This document shows positions 17,013 through 27,072 of a DNA stretch of 64,000 nucleotides, one piece after another. Position 1 is the stretch's first letter, and each line of letters begins with the position of its first letter. The position numbers and the translations under genes are program-made. Under the pieces are notes generated by a model. It was not told the DNA's origin. It made no database searches and saw nothing but the letters and a program-made list of their open reading frames with translations. The stretch spans positions 70,583 to 134,582 of the forward strand of contig CAVRZO010000016.1 of NCBI GenBank assembly GCA_963725615.1, written 5' to 3'. The DNA is from JAIQFF01 sp963725615 (lineage in GTDB: Bacteria; Acidobacteriota; Terriglobia; Terriglobales; Acidobacteriaceae).

Positions 17013-17174
17013 ATGACTGAAATGAACTGTCATGATTGGAGACAACTGGCCGAGGCGGCGCGTGATGAAAAGGACCCTAGTAAGCTGATGGAGTTGATCC
17101 AACAACTCAATCAGGCGCTGGACGAGCACATCATGAAGAACCAGTTTCCGCGTTCCACTGAAGCGGTTGGCTGA
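17013..17174 (+). CDS. Small conserved-type acidic helical protein, 53 aa
   Basis: Starts at the ATG at 17013 with an ideal ribosome site (AGGAGG, six bases upstream). The sequence MTEMNCHDWRQLAEAARDEK then a DPSKLMELIQQLNQALDEH helix resembles the short uncharacterised proteins found in many Acidobacteria. It is predicted to be all-alpha and soluble, with no membrane segment. Function is unknown. It stands alone between the phosphorylase (divergent) and an SDR gene. Confidence 0.7.
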   Translation: MTEMNCHDWRQLAEAARDEKDPSKLMELIQQLNQALDEHIMKNQFPRSTEAVG

Positions 17175-17360
17175 GTTCGCCACGTCTTACCGTCGCCGCC
17201 CAAATCAAATTGCATCCGCTTTTTGTCGATGCACGGCCCCGTCGAATCCCCTTGCATGTAGAATCTCTCCCGGAACCCAGGGACGTTTCAAAATCAGTCG
17301 TAGTGAGACGGTGAGCAAAGAGTCGAACGCTCATCCGAACCCAACTCTGGACCGGAGACG

Positions 17361-18149
17361 ATGATCACGATGGCGGAGTGTGAAGGCAAGGTAGCGCTGG
17401 TGACGGGCGGAACCTCAGGCATCGGCCGCGAGACGGCGGTGCTTTTCGGCGAGAGAGGCGCCCGAGTCGTAGTCGCCGGACGGCGCGTCAACGACGGAAA
17501 GGAAACTGTTGACTTGATCCACAGCGCTGGCGGTGAAGGCATTTTCGTTCAGACGGACGTTTCGGAGGCATCCGAGGTGAAAGCCGTGGTCGAAAAAACC
17601 GTCGAGGCCTTTGGCGGATTGGACTACGCTTTCAACAATGCTGGCACGGAGGGAAAATGGGTTCCCATTGTGGAGCAGTCGGAGGAAGACTGGGACCAGA
17701 CGATTGATATCAATCTCAAAGGCACCTGGCTGAGCCTGAAATATGAACTTCAACAAATGCTGAAGCAGGGCCGCGGGGGCGCGATTGTCAACAACGCTTC
17801 AATTTCAGGTTTCATCGGCAGCTACGGATCGGCGACCTACGCGGCCAGCAAACATGGCGTGCTGGGGCTGACCAAGGCGGCAGCCCTTGAGGTCGCAAGA
17901 AGCAAAATAAGAGTTAACGCGGTTTGTCCGGCGGCGATCGAGACACCTATGGCCGACCGGCTGTTTGGAGAACCCGACATCCGAAAGAAGGTGCTCGGGT
18001 TTTACCCGCTGGGTCGGTTTGGCGAACCGCTCGAGGTGGCGGAGGCGGTATTGTGGATGTGTTCCAGCGCCGCCGGGTTCATGACCGGTCAAAGCCTGGT
18101 CCTGGATGGCGGATTTCTTGCTGGCCCGAATGTGGCGCCGGAAAGTTAG
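17361..18149 (+). CDS. Short-chain dehydrogenase/reductase (classical SDR)
   Basis: 262 aa with all classical SDR marks: the NAD(P)-binding motif TGGTSGIG near residue 16, the structural NNAG at about 92-95, catalytic Ser in NNASISG, and the YAASK catalytic pair. The C-terminus FMTGQSLVLDGGFLAG is typical. The ATG at 17361 follows GGAG; an in-frame ATG at 17370 is equally usable. The GH39 gene starts 35 bases downstream on the same strand with its own ribosome site, so co-transcription is likely. Substrate cannot be told from sequence; an alcohol or sugar-type substrate is a guess from context. Confidence 0.88.
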   Translation: MITMAECEGKVALVTGGTSGIGRETAVLFGERGARVVVAGRRVNDGKETVDLIHSAGGEGIFVQTDVSEASEVKAVVEKTVEAFGGLDYAFNNAGTEGKWVPIVEQSEEDWDQTIDINLKGTWLSLKYELQQMLKQGRGGAIVNNASISGFIGSYGSATYAASKHGVLGLTKAAALEVARSKIRVNAVCPAAIETPMADRLFGEPDIRKKVLGFYPLGRFGEPLEVAEAVLWMCSSAAGFMTGQSLVLDGGFLAGPNVAPES

Positions 18150-18184
18150 ACCAGCGGAGACTATAAAGAAAGAAGGAGCAACTC

Positions 18185-19702
18185 GTGATCTGGTGTCACC
18201 GTAATCTGCCTGCTTTAGTTCTGTCGTCGACGTTGGTGTTCTTTCCAGCGGCGGTTGCCCAGTCCGCCGCCAGCCAACCGGAATTCCTGGTAATTGACGC
18301 GGCCGCGCCGGCACATCCGTTCCCTCATTTCTGGGAGCATATGTTTGGATCGGGTCGGGCCGTCCTGAGTATGCGTGAAAGCTATCGCCAGGACCTGCGC
18401 CGGGTAAGACAAATAACGGATGTGGAATACATCCGCTTTCACGCTATCTTCCACGACGAAATGGGCGTGTACGACGAGGACAGCGCCAGCCAGCCGGTTT
18501 ACAACTTTTCCTATGTTGACCAAGTGTACGACGGGCTCTTGCAGAACGGCGTGCGTCCGTTTGTGGAATTAAGTTTCATGCCGAAGAAACTTGCCTCCAG
18601 AGATGCGCCCCATGCTTTCTGGTACAAGCAAAATGTCGCGCCTCCTAAAGACTGGGCCAAATGGGAGGAACTGATCTACCAGTTTACGAAGCATCTCTCG
18701 GACCGCTACGGTGCGGATGAAGTTGCGAAGTGGTACTTCGAAGTCTGGAACGAACCCAATATTGATTTCTGGGTCGGTGAGCCCAAACAATCCACCTATT
18801 GGGAGCTTTACGATCACGCAGTCGTGGCGGTGAAGCGAGTGAACTCACGCTTCCGCGTGGGCGGCCCCGCCACAGCGCAAGCTGCCTGGGCCGATGCTTT
18901 CATCCAACATTGTGTCGAGAAGCACATCCCGGTTGATTTTGTATCCACCCACGTTTACGGAAACGACGGCGCACAGGATGTGTTCGGCACCAACGAAAAT
19001 ATTCCGCGCGATCGCATGGTGTGCCGGTCAGTAAAGAAGGTGCATGATCAGATCAAGGCCTCGGCTCTTCCCAGCCTGCCGTTGATCTGGAGCGAGTTTA
19101 ACGCGAGTTATAAGAACGAGCCGGAGATCACCGACTCCATATATATGGGCCCGTGGATGGCCGACACGATCCGGCAGTGCGACGGGTTGGTGGACGAGAT
19201 GTCGTACTGGGCCTTCTCCGACGTTTTTGAAGAGCAGGGCGTGGTGAAAAAGCCTTTCTATGGCGGCTACGGACTGATTGCCGCCGGAGGAATTCCGAAG
19301 CCTGCGTTCGGGGCTTTCAAAATTCTCCACACGCTTGGTCATGAGCGCCTCGCTCTCGATTCCGATTCTGCTCTGGTGACTCGCACCCAGGATGGTTCGC
19401 TAGTCGTCGCGGTGTGGAATCTCATTCCTCCCGGTGAAACCGGCGCTGCCAAGTCGGTTGTCCTGAGACTCAAGAATGTTGGCGGCAAGCGGCAAGCGTC
19501 GATTTCGCGAGTTGACCGGGAGCATGGTGACCCGCATCCGGCTTACGAAAAAATGGGATCGCCCGTGTATCCGACGCAGGCGCAACTGCAGAAGCTGCGT
19601 GACGCGGTGGAGATTGGCGCGCCGGAAATTCAGGAGCTAAAGGGCAGCGAGCTTAGTGTGACGCTTCCGCCCGACGGCCTCGCCGTGATCGCCATCAGGT
19701 AG
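18185..19702 (+). CDS. Secreted GH39-family glycosidase (beta-xylosidase-like)
   Basis: 505 aa from a GTG at 18185 behind AAGAAGGAG. A signal peptide ends near FPAAVAQ. The TIM-barrel has the GH39 motif YIRFHAIFHDEM, the acid/base glutamate in VWNEPN and the nucleophile glutamate in IWSEFN, as expected for a retaining clan GH-A enzyme. A C-terminal beta-domain follows (ALVTRTQDGSLVVAVWN to the end). GH39 contains beta-xylosidases and alpha-L-iduronidases; the bacterial sequence pattern favours xylosidase, but activity is not certain. It may act with the GH127 enzyme on arabinoxylan-like plant polymers. Confidence 0.83.
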   Translation: MIWCHRNLPALVLSSTLVFFPAAVAQSAASQPEFLVIDAAAPAHPFPHFWEHMFGSGRAVLSMRESYRQDLRRVRQITDVEYIRFHAIFHDEMGVYDEDSASQPVYNFSYVDQVYDGLLQNGVRPFVELSFMPKKLASRDAPHAFWYKQNVAPPKDWAKWEELIYQFTKHLSDRYGADEVAKWYFEVWNEPNIDFWVGEPKQSTYWELYDHAVVAVKRVNSRFRVGGPATAQAAWADAFIQHCVEKHIPVDFVSTHVYGNDGAQDVFGTNENIPRDRMVCRSVKKVHDQIKASALPSLPLIWSEFNASYKNEPEITDSIYMGPWMADTIRQCDGLVDEMSYWAFSDVFEEQGVVKKPFYGGYGLIAAGGIPKPAFGAFKILHTLGHERLALDSDSALVTRTQDGSLVVAVWNLIPPGETGAAKSVVLRLKNVGGKRQASISRVDREHGDPHPAYEKMGSPVYPTQAQLQKLRDAVEIGAPEIQELKGSELSVTLPPDGLAVIAIR

Positions 19703-19704
19703 TT

Positions 19705-19840
19705 GGGGGCGGACACTCTTGTCCGCCGCCTCTGACGTTGACTTTTTAGTTGCTTTAAGGCTTTTGTGCCCGTGTCGTTGCACCCTGATGATGGGCTGCT
19801 AACGTCCAAGTCAAGAGCGGCGGACAAGAGTGTGCGCCCC
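19705..19840. repeat. Inverted-repeat element with about 30-bp arms
   Basis: The left arm (GGGGGCGGACACTCTTGTCC from 19705) and the right arm near 19815-19840 are near-complementary over roughly 30 bp, separated by about 75 bases. It sits 3' of the GH39 gene, so it could also act as a terminator. The 301-bp gap 19703-20003 holds no gene. Confidence 0.65.
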
Positions 19841-20003
19841 ACACCACCGGCATAACTCTATGAGCCGAAAAACCTTACGAGCCTCCGAGGCATCTACATC
19901 TCACGCCAATCGCTCCCAGACCGCATAGGCTCCGCGGGCGCTTATCTTCTATGATTTGTCGGTATAGCTTCTAGAAACCTCGGAACTTAGTTAGGATTCA
20001 TGC

Positions 20004-21821
20004 ATGGCGGAGCAGCAGAGTTTCCTGAGCAGCTGGCAAGAGCGCCTGACGGCGCTCCGCAACACCCCGCCGGTGCTCAAGATCGTGTGGCAATCCGGGC
20101 CCGGGGTGGTAATTTTCGGGCTCGTCTCTCGCTTGTTCGCCTCGTTATTGCCACTGGCTTTGCTTTGGATTCCCAAGCTAATCGTTGACGCCATCGTACA
20201 CGCCAAAGTTTCCCAGCAACCGATATCCCCCAGATTGTGGTGGCTGGTGGCGAGCGAATTCGGGCTTGCGGTGCTCGGCGGCGTGCTGGCGCGCGCGATT
20301 GATTACTCGGACTCGCTGCTCGCGGACAAATACACGCGCCACGTAAGCATCCAGGTGATGAAGCACGCGGCGGAGCTGGACCTTATCGCCTACGAAGACC
20401 CTGTGTTCTACGACCGGCTGGAGCGGGCGCGGGTGCAAGCAACCGACCGCCTGGGCATGATTCAGCAGATCGGGCGGCTGATTCAGCTGGTGATTACGAC
20501 GATCACGCTGTCGGTCACAATCGTCGTCTATTCGCCTTGGCTGATGTTGTTGCTGATTGCGGGAGTGCTTCCCGCGTTCCTGGGCGAAAGCCATTTCGCT
20601 TTTCTGGGATACGCCAAGAATTTCCGGCAGACGCCGATCCGGCGCCAGTTGGACTATCTACGCCAGCTCGGGGGTAGCAAGGAAGCCGCGAAGGAACTCA
20701 AACTATTTGGGCTCAGCAAGTTTCTGACCCAGCGCTTCACCAGACTGTCCGACGGGATCTACGAAGAGAACGTGGCGCTCTCTCGGCGGAAATTGATTGC
20801 CGGCGCTTTTCTGTCGGTGGTCGCCTTCATGGGCTACTACTCCGCCTATGTGTTTGTGATCTGGCGGACGGTCACCGGCGCGTACAGCCTGGGATTGTGG
20901 TACCTGCTGTCGGGCGCAATCCTGCAGGCCAGCAGCAACATCCAGCAGATTTTCTCCACCGTCTCCGGTATCGCGGACCAGGCGCTTTTCCTGACCGACC
21001 TGCTGGCCTTTTTTGATATGCAGCCGACCATCCAGTCGAAGCCCGACGCGCTGCCCGCGCCGCGGCCGATTGTCCGAGGCTTTGAATTCCGCAACGTGTC
21101 GTTCCGCTATCCGGGAAGTTCGCGGCTGGTGCTCGATGGCCTGAACTTCCACCTTCGTCCCGGGGAACGGGTTGCGCTGATCGGCGAGAATGGTGAAGGC
21201 AAGACGACCATCGTTAAGCTGATCACGCGGCTTTACGATCCCACCGAGGGCCAGGTGCTGCTCGACGGCGTTGACCTGAAAGAGTATCGTCTGGAAGACT
21301 TGTATCGTGAGATTGGCGTTATCTTTCAAGACTTTATGCGCTACGAGATGACGGCGCGCGAGAACATCGCAGTGGGACGGATCGAGGAAATCGACGATCT
21401 CGCGATGCTCGAAGCGGCGGCCCGTAAGAGCCTGGCAGATGCGGTCATCGCGAAGATCGGCGGTTACGATCAGATGCTGGGGCGGCGCTTCGAAAGCGGT
21501 GTCGATCTTTCCGGCGGCGAGTGGCAGAAAGTTGCGCTGGCGCGCGCTTACTTGCGGGATGCGCAGCTGCTGATTTTGGACGAGCCTACCGCGGCACTCG
21601 ATGCGCGCAGCGAGTTTGAGGTTTTCCAGCGCTTCGCCGAACTCACGGCGGGAAAAATGGCGCTCTTTATTTCGCACCGCTTTTCCACCGTGCGCATGGC
21701 CGACCGCATCGTAGTTCTGGCAAACGGAAAGATCGCGGAAGAAGGAAGCCACGACCAATTGGCTCGCCTGGGCGGGCGATACAAGGAAATGTTCGAACTG
21801 CAAGCCGCTAGTTACCGGTAG
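20004..21821 (+). CDS. ABC exporter, fused membrane and ATPase domains (ChvA/NdvA-like position)
   Basis: 605 aa: N-terminal six-helix exporter domain (about residues 30-330) and ATPase domain (about 350-600). Walker A is GENGEGKTT, the Q-loop VIFQDFMRYEMTA, the signature LSGGEWQKVALARA, Walker B LLILDEPTAALDA and the switch His ISHRF. As a half-transporter it would act as a homodimer. The next gene starts 25 bases downstream and encodes a cyclic-glucan-synthase-like protein. In Rhizobiales the exporter ChvA/NdvA is the partner of the synthase ChvB/NdvB, so export of a glucan is the favoured role. This rests on context; the exporter itself does not declare its substrate. Confidence 0.85.
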   Translation: MAEQQSFLSSWQERLTALRNTPPVLKIVWQSGPGVVIFGLVSRLFASLLPLALLWIPKLIVDAIVHAKVSQQPISPRLWWLVASEFGLAVLGGVLARAIDYSDSLLADKYTRHVSIQVMKHAAELDLIAYEDPVFYDRLERARVQATDRLGMIQQIGRLIQLVITTITLSVTIVVYSPWLMLLLIAGVLPAFLGESHFAFLGYAKNFRQTPIRRQLDYLRQLGGSKEAAKELKLFGLSKFLTQRFTRLSDGIYEENVALSRRKLIAGAFLSVVAFMGYYSAYVFVIWRTVTGAYSLGLWYLLSGAILQASSNIQQIFSTVSGIADQALFLTDLLAFFDMQPTIQSKPDALPAPRPIVRGFEFRNVSFRYPGSSRLVLDGLNFHLRPGERVALIGENGEGKTTIVKLITRLYDPTEGQVLLDGVDLKEYRLEDLYREIGVIFQDFMRYEMTARENIAVGRIEEIDDLAMLEAAARKSLADAVIAKIGGYDQMLGRRFESGVDLSGGEWQKVALARAYLRDAQLLILDEPTAALDARSEFEVFQRFAELTAGKMALFISHRFSTVRMADRIVVLANGKIAEEGSHDQLARLGGRYKEMFELQAASYR

Positions 21822-21846
21822 ACATCAGTCATAGTATTCAGAAGCC

Positions 21847-24800
21847 ATGCCGCCAGATACCCATATCGAGATGCTGAACGCAGAAGCCGAGCGTCAGCCT
21901 GAGCCCTCGAAAGAAGTTGGGCCCAACCTGGAGGCTTTGAGTTTGGCGGCTGCTGACCTGGGGCGAAGACTGGTTTGGCTGCCCGGCACGCGCTCGTCAC
22001 AATTCTTCTCCGAACGGTATCGCGCCCTCAGCCGCGCCATCAGGCCAGTTCTGCGGCATTTTAATGGGCCACCGCCCAAGAATGCGGTGGGAGACGACTA
22101 TCGCTGGCTGAACGACAACCTCCGCCTTGTGCATGCTGAGCTCCGGAGCACGAAGGAAGGTTTCAAGCTGGTCCACAAACTTCCTCACGTCCGCACGCCG
22201 GACGGCGCCGTGACTCCCCGGGTGGTGGCTCTGGCCGCGGGATTTCTCGCGACCAGCGGTTACGATTTCAGTGAGAACACCCTGGTCGCGTACGTGCAAG
22301 CTTTTCAGCAGAACACCGTCTTGAAGATGATCGAGCTGTGGGCGTTGGTTCCAGCGCTGAAGCTGGTCCTGTTGGAAGAGATCGCCGCCCGCGGATCGAA
22401 AGTGGCGGAGGACCCCGCCGGTTCCTACGGGGCGGGAGTTTGTGTACGAAGCCTTCGCGATATTGGCCACATTTCCTGGAAGAGCGTTCTCGAACCGATG
22501 GTCCTGTTTGATCGCGTTCTGCGCCAGGACCCAGCCGGCGCCTACGCTCGCATGGATTTTGAGAGCAGAGATCTTTACCGCACCGAAGTCGCGAACTTCG
22601 CCGAACACTCCGATTTGACCGAGGCGGACGTCGCGGCCGCTGCGCTGGCGCTGGCCCGCTCCGCGTACCAGGAGACCCACGCCAGCCCGCGCCTGGCAGC
22701 CCGCCGTGGGCATATCGGATACTACCTGCTCGCCGAAGGCTCCACCGCTCTTGCCGAGCGAACAGGCTTCCGGCCTCCGATGGGCCAGCGGATCGCATCC
22801 TTCTTGCGACGTCATCCCAACGAGTTCTATTTGCCGGGAACCGAAATCCTCACGCTCGCCATCATGTCGGCGATCGTGCTGCTCTTAACCAACACCTACA
22901 CCTCCCCCGCTCTGATCTTCCTTTCCATGGCGATGTTGCTTCTGCCGGCTTCGCAGAGCGCCATCCAGCTGGTGAATTACCTCATCACTTCGATGCTGGA
23001 ACCGCAGATTCTACCTAAGCTGGATTTTTCGGAGGGAGTCCCGGACAACTGCGCCACGCTGGTGGCCATTCCCAGCATGCTGTTTAACCAGGAACAGGTT
23101 CGGCGCCTGGTGGAAGACCTGGAAGTGCGATTCCTGGGCAATCACGATCCCAACATTCATTTCGCATTGCTCACCGACCTGCCGGATTCCCCGGTGCCCG
23201 CGTCTGAGGCTGATCCGCTGATCGATTATTGCGCGCAACTGGTGGGCGAACTCAATGAAAAGTACGCCAGCCAGGCCTCGGGATCGTTCTTTTTCTTCCA
23301 TCGTCACCGGGTTTACAACCCGCGGGAACGAGTGTGGATGGGTTGGGAGCGCAAACGCGGCAAGCTGATGGACCTGAACAAACTGCTGCGGAGTGAACAC
23401 GACAGCTTCCCGGTCAAAGTGGGCGACCTGTCCATCTTGCCGCAGATCCGTTTCGTGATCACGCTGGACTCGGACACGGAATTGCCTCGTGGCTCGGCCG
23501 ATCGCATGATCGGGGCGATGGCACATCCCTTGAACCAGGCGATCATTGATCCAGACCCGGAGAAAAATATCGTAGTCGCCGGCTACGGCATCCTGCAGCC
23601 GCGTGTGGGCGTGAGCGTCCAGAGCGCCTCGCGTTCCCGGCTAGCCAGCCTCTATTCGGGAGAGACTGGTTTTGATATTTACACGCGCGCAATTTCCGAC
23701 GTGTATCAGGATTTGTATGGGGAAGGAATCTTCGCGGGCAAGGGCATCTATGAAGTGGATACGGTGCACCGCGTACTGGACCGGCGCTTTCCCCGCAATG
23801 CTCTGCTCAGTCATGACCTGATCGAAGGCGCGTATGCGCGCGCCGGGTTGGCCAGCGATATCGAGATCATCGAAGATTACCCGTCGCACTACAACGCCTA
23901 CAACCGGCGCAAACACCGGTGGCTGCGCGGAGACTGGCAGATCACGGGCTGGCTGTTGTCGAGCGTGCCGGATGAGTCGGGGCGCAAGGTGCCGAATCCC
24001 ATTTCGCTGGTTTCGCAGTGGAAGATTCTGGACAATCTGCGCCGCAGCCTGGTGGAGCCGGCAACCTTCTTGCTGCTGGTCTTCGGCTGGTTGATACTGC
24101 CGGGAAACCCGCTGTATTGGACGCTGGCCACACTTGGCATTTTGTTTGTGCCGGCCTGGTTCCAGTTTTTGTTCAACCTGGTACGGGCCGCGGTTGAGCA
24201 CAAATCCCAGGTCGTCAAGGACGCTCGCACCGCCCTGCTGAGCGCCAATGCCAACATGTTTTTCACGTTGTCCTTCCTGCCCCACCAGATGTTGCTCTCG
24301 CTCGATGCGGTGGTGCGAACTCTGGTCCGGCGGCTGGTAACCCGGCGGCGGCTTCTGGAATGGGAGACGGCGGCGGAAAGCGAATTGAGCGTCCGCAAGC
24401 GGACGCCGGTAGATATCTATCTCGATTGGATGCCCGCGCTGGCCCTGGCTTTGGGCGCGTTGGTATTCTTCACCGGACGCCGCGCTTTCTTTTCCGCGCT
24501 GCCCATTCTGCTGCTCTGGGCCTGCAGTAAGTGGATTTCGATGTGGCTCAATCTGCCGTCGCGGGCATTAAGGAGCGAAACGCCTGAGAAAGACGAGTTG
24601 TTTCTTAGCGGAACCGCGCTCCGCACCTGGCGGTACTTCGCTGAGTTCAGCACGGAAGAGCACCACTGGCTGATCCCGGATAATGTGCAGGAAGAACCTG
24701 CAGCGGTCGCGGGACGCATGTCTCCAACCAACCTGGGTTTTCTTTTGAACGCTCGCCAGGTGGCCTGTGAGTTTGGCTTTCTGACCGTTCCTGAATTCGC

Positions 24801-26355
24801 CGAGCAGACGCTTCGTACTCTGGCAACTACCGCAAAACTTGCGCGGTCCCACGGCCACCTGCTCAACTGGTACGACACGCGCACTCTCGAACCGCTGCGG
24901 CCCCAGTTTGTTTCCTCCGTGGATAGCGGCAACCTGGTGGCGTCGCTCTGGACATTACAGCAAGGCTGCCTGGATCTTTTGCAGCGTCCGTTGCTGGAGA
25001 AACAGCTCGCGGAAGGCCTGGCCGATCATCTCCGGATTCTGGTTGACGGGGATGCGTTTCCCCAAAAACGCTTTCGAACTTTTCTGGAACAGATCAGCAA
25101 GAAAAGCTGGCTGCAACGATTGCTGGCGCCCTCTGAAGAAGGATTGCTGGAGAGCGACCCGGAGAGGAAGAATCCAAAATACGAATCGGACGTGCACTGG
25201 TTCGCCACCGAGTCGCTTTCCCGAGTCAGAAATCTTAGAAAAGCGGTACAGGTGTATGTTCCTTGGATGCTGCCGGAGTTTGTCCCGCTCTGGAAAGACG
25301 CCACGCTGAACTTCAAATTCGATTCCCAGAGCATGACCATCCAGCGCCTGCCGGAAGTCGTGGATCAACTATCGGAGCGCCTGCAATTTGCGCTTGACCA
25401 TGCCAACGGCTCCGGCGACCGCAAGGCCCTGTATCAACGCCTGCAAGCCATGCTGCCGGAAGCACGTTCGCGGGCACTCGCGCTGATCGAAGATCTCAAA
25501 CAAATCGTGGACACAGCCGGGAAGTTCGCGGACGAGATGGACTTCCGATTTCTGCTCGACCCGCGGCGCAAGTTGCTGTCACTCGGTTTCGAGGTGGAAT
25601 CGGGGAAGCATGCGTCCGCCTGTTACGATTTGCTGGCTTCGGAGGCGCGCATCGCCGTATTCGCCGCCATTGCCAAGGAGGACATCCCGCAGGACGTGTG
25701 GTTTCTCCTGGGCAGATCGCACAGCCGCGAGCACGGACTTCCCATTCTGCTCTCCTGGACCGGGACCATGTTCGAGTACCTGATGCCGGTGCTGTGGATG
25801 CGAACTTATCCCAACACGCTGCTGGACAATTCGCGTATCGCAGCGGTTCGCCTGCAACAGATTTATGGTGCTGAGAAGAGCGTGCCGTGGGGAATCTCGG
25901 AATCGGCGTACGCCAAGCGCGATGACGCTGGGAACTACCAGTACCAGGCGTTCGGACTGCCTGATATTTCTCTCCACCAGGGCGAACCCGGCTGTCTGGT
26001 TATTTCGCCGTATTCCACATTCCTGGCGCTGCACGTTGATCCTGCCGCGGCGTTGCGCAATCTGCGCCGGATGGAAGGCGAGGAATGGTTAGGCCCGTAC
26101 GGGTTCTACGAGTCCGCCGACTACAGCACGACTTCGGGACGCCGCTCCTGGCGCCATCGCCATGAACTGGTGCGCTGCTGGATGGCCCACCACCAGGGCA
26201 TGAGTCTGATCGCTCTGGCCAACTTCCTGCACGATGGCGTGGTGCAACGCTGGTTTCATGCCGACCGGCGGGTGCAGGCCACGGAGCTCCTGCTCCACGA
26301 AAAGCCGGCAACTAACGTCAAGTCGTTGCGCCAGCTTTACGGCGCAGCGGCATAG
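21847..26355 (+). CDS. Cyclic beta-1,2-glucan-synthase-like protein with GT84 and cyclisation-type domains, lacking GH94
   Basis: 1502 aa. The N-terminal half contains membrane helices (about 325-375) and a processive glycosyltransferase core of GT84 type: VAIPSMLFNQEQV, LDSDTELPRGSADRM (acidic motif near 541), GEGIFAGKGIYEVD and the RRKHRWLRGDWQ motif near 690. More membrane helices follow (about 735-780 and 860-900). The last 450 residues (FLLDPRRKLLSLGFEV, LLSWTGTMFEYLMPVLWM, HHQGMSLIALANFL) match the glycoamylase-like region that in cyclic glucan synthases performs cyclisation (GH189). Full synthases are about 2800 aa and end with a GH94 phosphorylase that sets chain length; here the protein stops before it and nothing downstream encodes it. 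The upstream ABC exporter supports synthesis and export of a beta-glucan. Confidence 0.82.
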   Translation: MPPDTHIEMLNAEAERQPEPSKEVGPNLEALSLAAADLGRRLVWLPGTRSSQFFSERYRALSRAIRPVLRHFNGPPPKNAVGDDYRWLNDNLRLVHAELRSTKEGFKLVHKLPHVRTPDGAVTPRVVALAAGFLATSGYDFSENTLVAYVQAFQQNTVLKMIELWALVPALKLVLLEEIAARGSKVAEDPAGSYGAGVCVRSLRDIGHISWKSVLEPMVLFDRVLRQDPAGAYARMDFESRDLYRTEVANFAEHSDLTEADVAAAALALARSAYQETHASPRLAARRGHIGYYLLAEGSTALAERTGFRPPMGQRIASFLRRHPNEFYLPGTEILTLAIMSAIVLLLTNTYTSPALIFLSMAMLLLPASQSAIQLVNYLITSMLEPQILPKLDFSEGVPDNCATLVAIPSMLFNQEQVRRLVEDLEVRFLGNHDPNIHFALLTDLPDSPVPASEADPLIDYCAQLVGELNEKYASQASGSFFFFHRHRVYNPRERVWMGWERKRGKLMDLNKLLRSEHDSFPVKVGDLSILPQIRFVITLDSDTELPRGSADRMIGAMAHPLNQAIIDPDPEKNIVVAGYGILQPRVGVSVQSASRSRLASLYSGETGFDIYTRAISDVYQDLYGEGIFAGKGIYEVDTVHRVLDRRFPRNALLSHDLIEGAYARAGLASDIEIIEDYPSHYNAYNRRKHRWLRGDWQITGWLLSSVPDESGRKVPNPISLVSQWKILDNLRRSLVEPATFLLLVFGWLILPGNPLYWTLATLGILFVPAWFQFLFNLVRAAVEHKSQVVKDARTALLSANANMFFTLSFLPHQMLLSLDAVVRTLVRRLVTRRRLLEWETAAESELSVRKRTPVDIYLDWMPALALALGALVFFTGRRAFFSALPILLLWACSKWISMWLNLPSRALRSETPEKDELFLSGTALRTWRYFAEFSTEEHHWLIPDNVQEEPAAVAGRMSPTNLGFLLNARQVACEFGFLTVPEFAEQTLRTLATTAKLARSHGHLLNWYDTRTLEPLRPQFVSSVDSGNLVASLWTLQQGCLDLLQRPLLEKQLAEGLADHLRILVDGDAFPQKRFRTFLEQISKKSWLQRLLAPSEEGLLESDPERKNPKYESDVHWFATESLSRVRNLRKAVQVYVPWMLPEFVPLWKDATLNFKFDSQSMTIQRLPEVVDQLSERLQFALDHANGSGDRKALYQRLQAMLPEARSRALALIEDLKQIVDTAGKFADEMDFRFLLDPRRKLLSLGFEVESGKHASACYDLLASEARIAVFAAIAKEDIPQDVWFLLGRSHSREHGLPILLSWTGTMFEYLMPVLWMRTYPNTLLDNSRIAAVRLQQIYGAEKSVPWGISESAYAKRDDAGNYQYQAFGLPDISLHQGEPGCLVISPYSTFLALHVDPAAALRNLRRMEGEEWLGPYGFYESADYSTTSGRRSWRHRHELVRCWMAHHQGMSLIALANFLHDGVVQRWFHADRRVQATELLLHEKPATNVKSLRQLYGAAA

Positions 26356-26383
26356 GTTACAGTTTGATGGGATGGCTGACGAA

Positions 26384-26788
26384 CTAGGAACTTGTGGTGG
26401 ACTGGTATTCATCCGCCAGGTTTGACTCGGGAAGCTCAAGCCCCCAGTTTTCCCCGACGGTACCGAGTCCTTCCAAACCGACCTGATACTCGCTGCTTCC
26501 TTCCATCGGCTTCACCCAGACCACGCGAAACTGGATTCGGCGTTGCCGGTATTGCAGGGTCAGCTTGTCGCCGGTCTTCAATACATGGCGAATCGCGCCG
26601 AGCCGGGCGCCGTTGGGGGTTATGTCCAGAGTGTGGGCCAGTTCATTGATGGGTTTGTTGGCCGAGTCCTTCCCCGATATCCGCACCGGCAAAACCATTT
26701 TGATGCGTCTGTGTCGCCGATTCCCTTTTCCCAAGGAAGCCCCCGATGCGGTGGAATGACCTGCCCGTCGCCCGACTGGCAGCCGCAT
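26384..26788 (-). CDS. PilZ-domain protein
   Basis: About 134 aa from the ATG at 26788; an upstream TTG at 26818 is possible and no start has a clear ribosome site. The core RRHRRIKMVLPVRISG followed by HTLDITPNGARLG has the RxxxR and D-S/T-x-x-G-like pattern of PilZ c-di-GMP-binding domains, here ending DITPNGAR instead of the canonical D/N-x-S-x-x-G, so nucleotide binding is uncertain. Its 3' end faces the glucan synthase gene. Glucan and exopolysaccharide synthesis are often c-di-GMP-controlled, so a functional link is possible. Confidence 0.65.
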   Translation of the reverse strand: MRLPVGRRAGHSTASGASLGKGNRRHRRIKMVLPVRISGKDSANKPINELAHTLDITPNGARLGAIRHVLKTGDKLTLQYRQRRIQFRVVWVKPMEGSSEYQVGLEGLGTVGENWGLELPESNLADEYQSTTSS

Positions 26789-27072
26789 TTCAAGTGCCAC
26801 TACGAGACTAGACTGCAAAAGAAATGGGCTCGAAGAATCAGGAATTTAGAGGTGATCCCCGGTCACGATCAGCGATTTTATCTAGTCAAATGACGCTCTG
26901 AATCAATCGGTTGACAGATTTTGTCAAACCGCGCGGCCGCTACTGGACGGGATGAATGTGCGACGAGACCGGAAGATCTGGAATAAAGTAAGGATCTTTT
27001 TTCTCGTGCCAGCTCTAGGTTCTCCGTTATTTTTGACGGGAGATGAATCAAACAGCAAACACAGGAGGTTCG

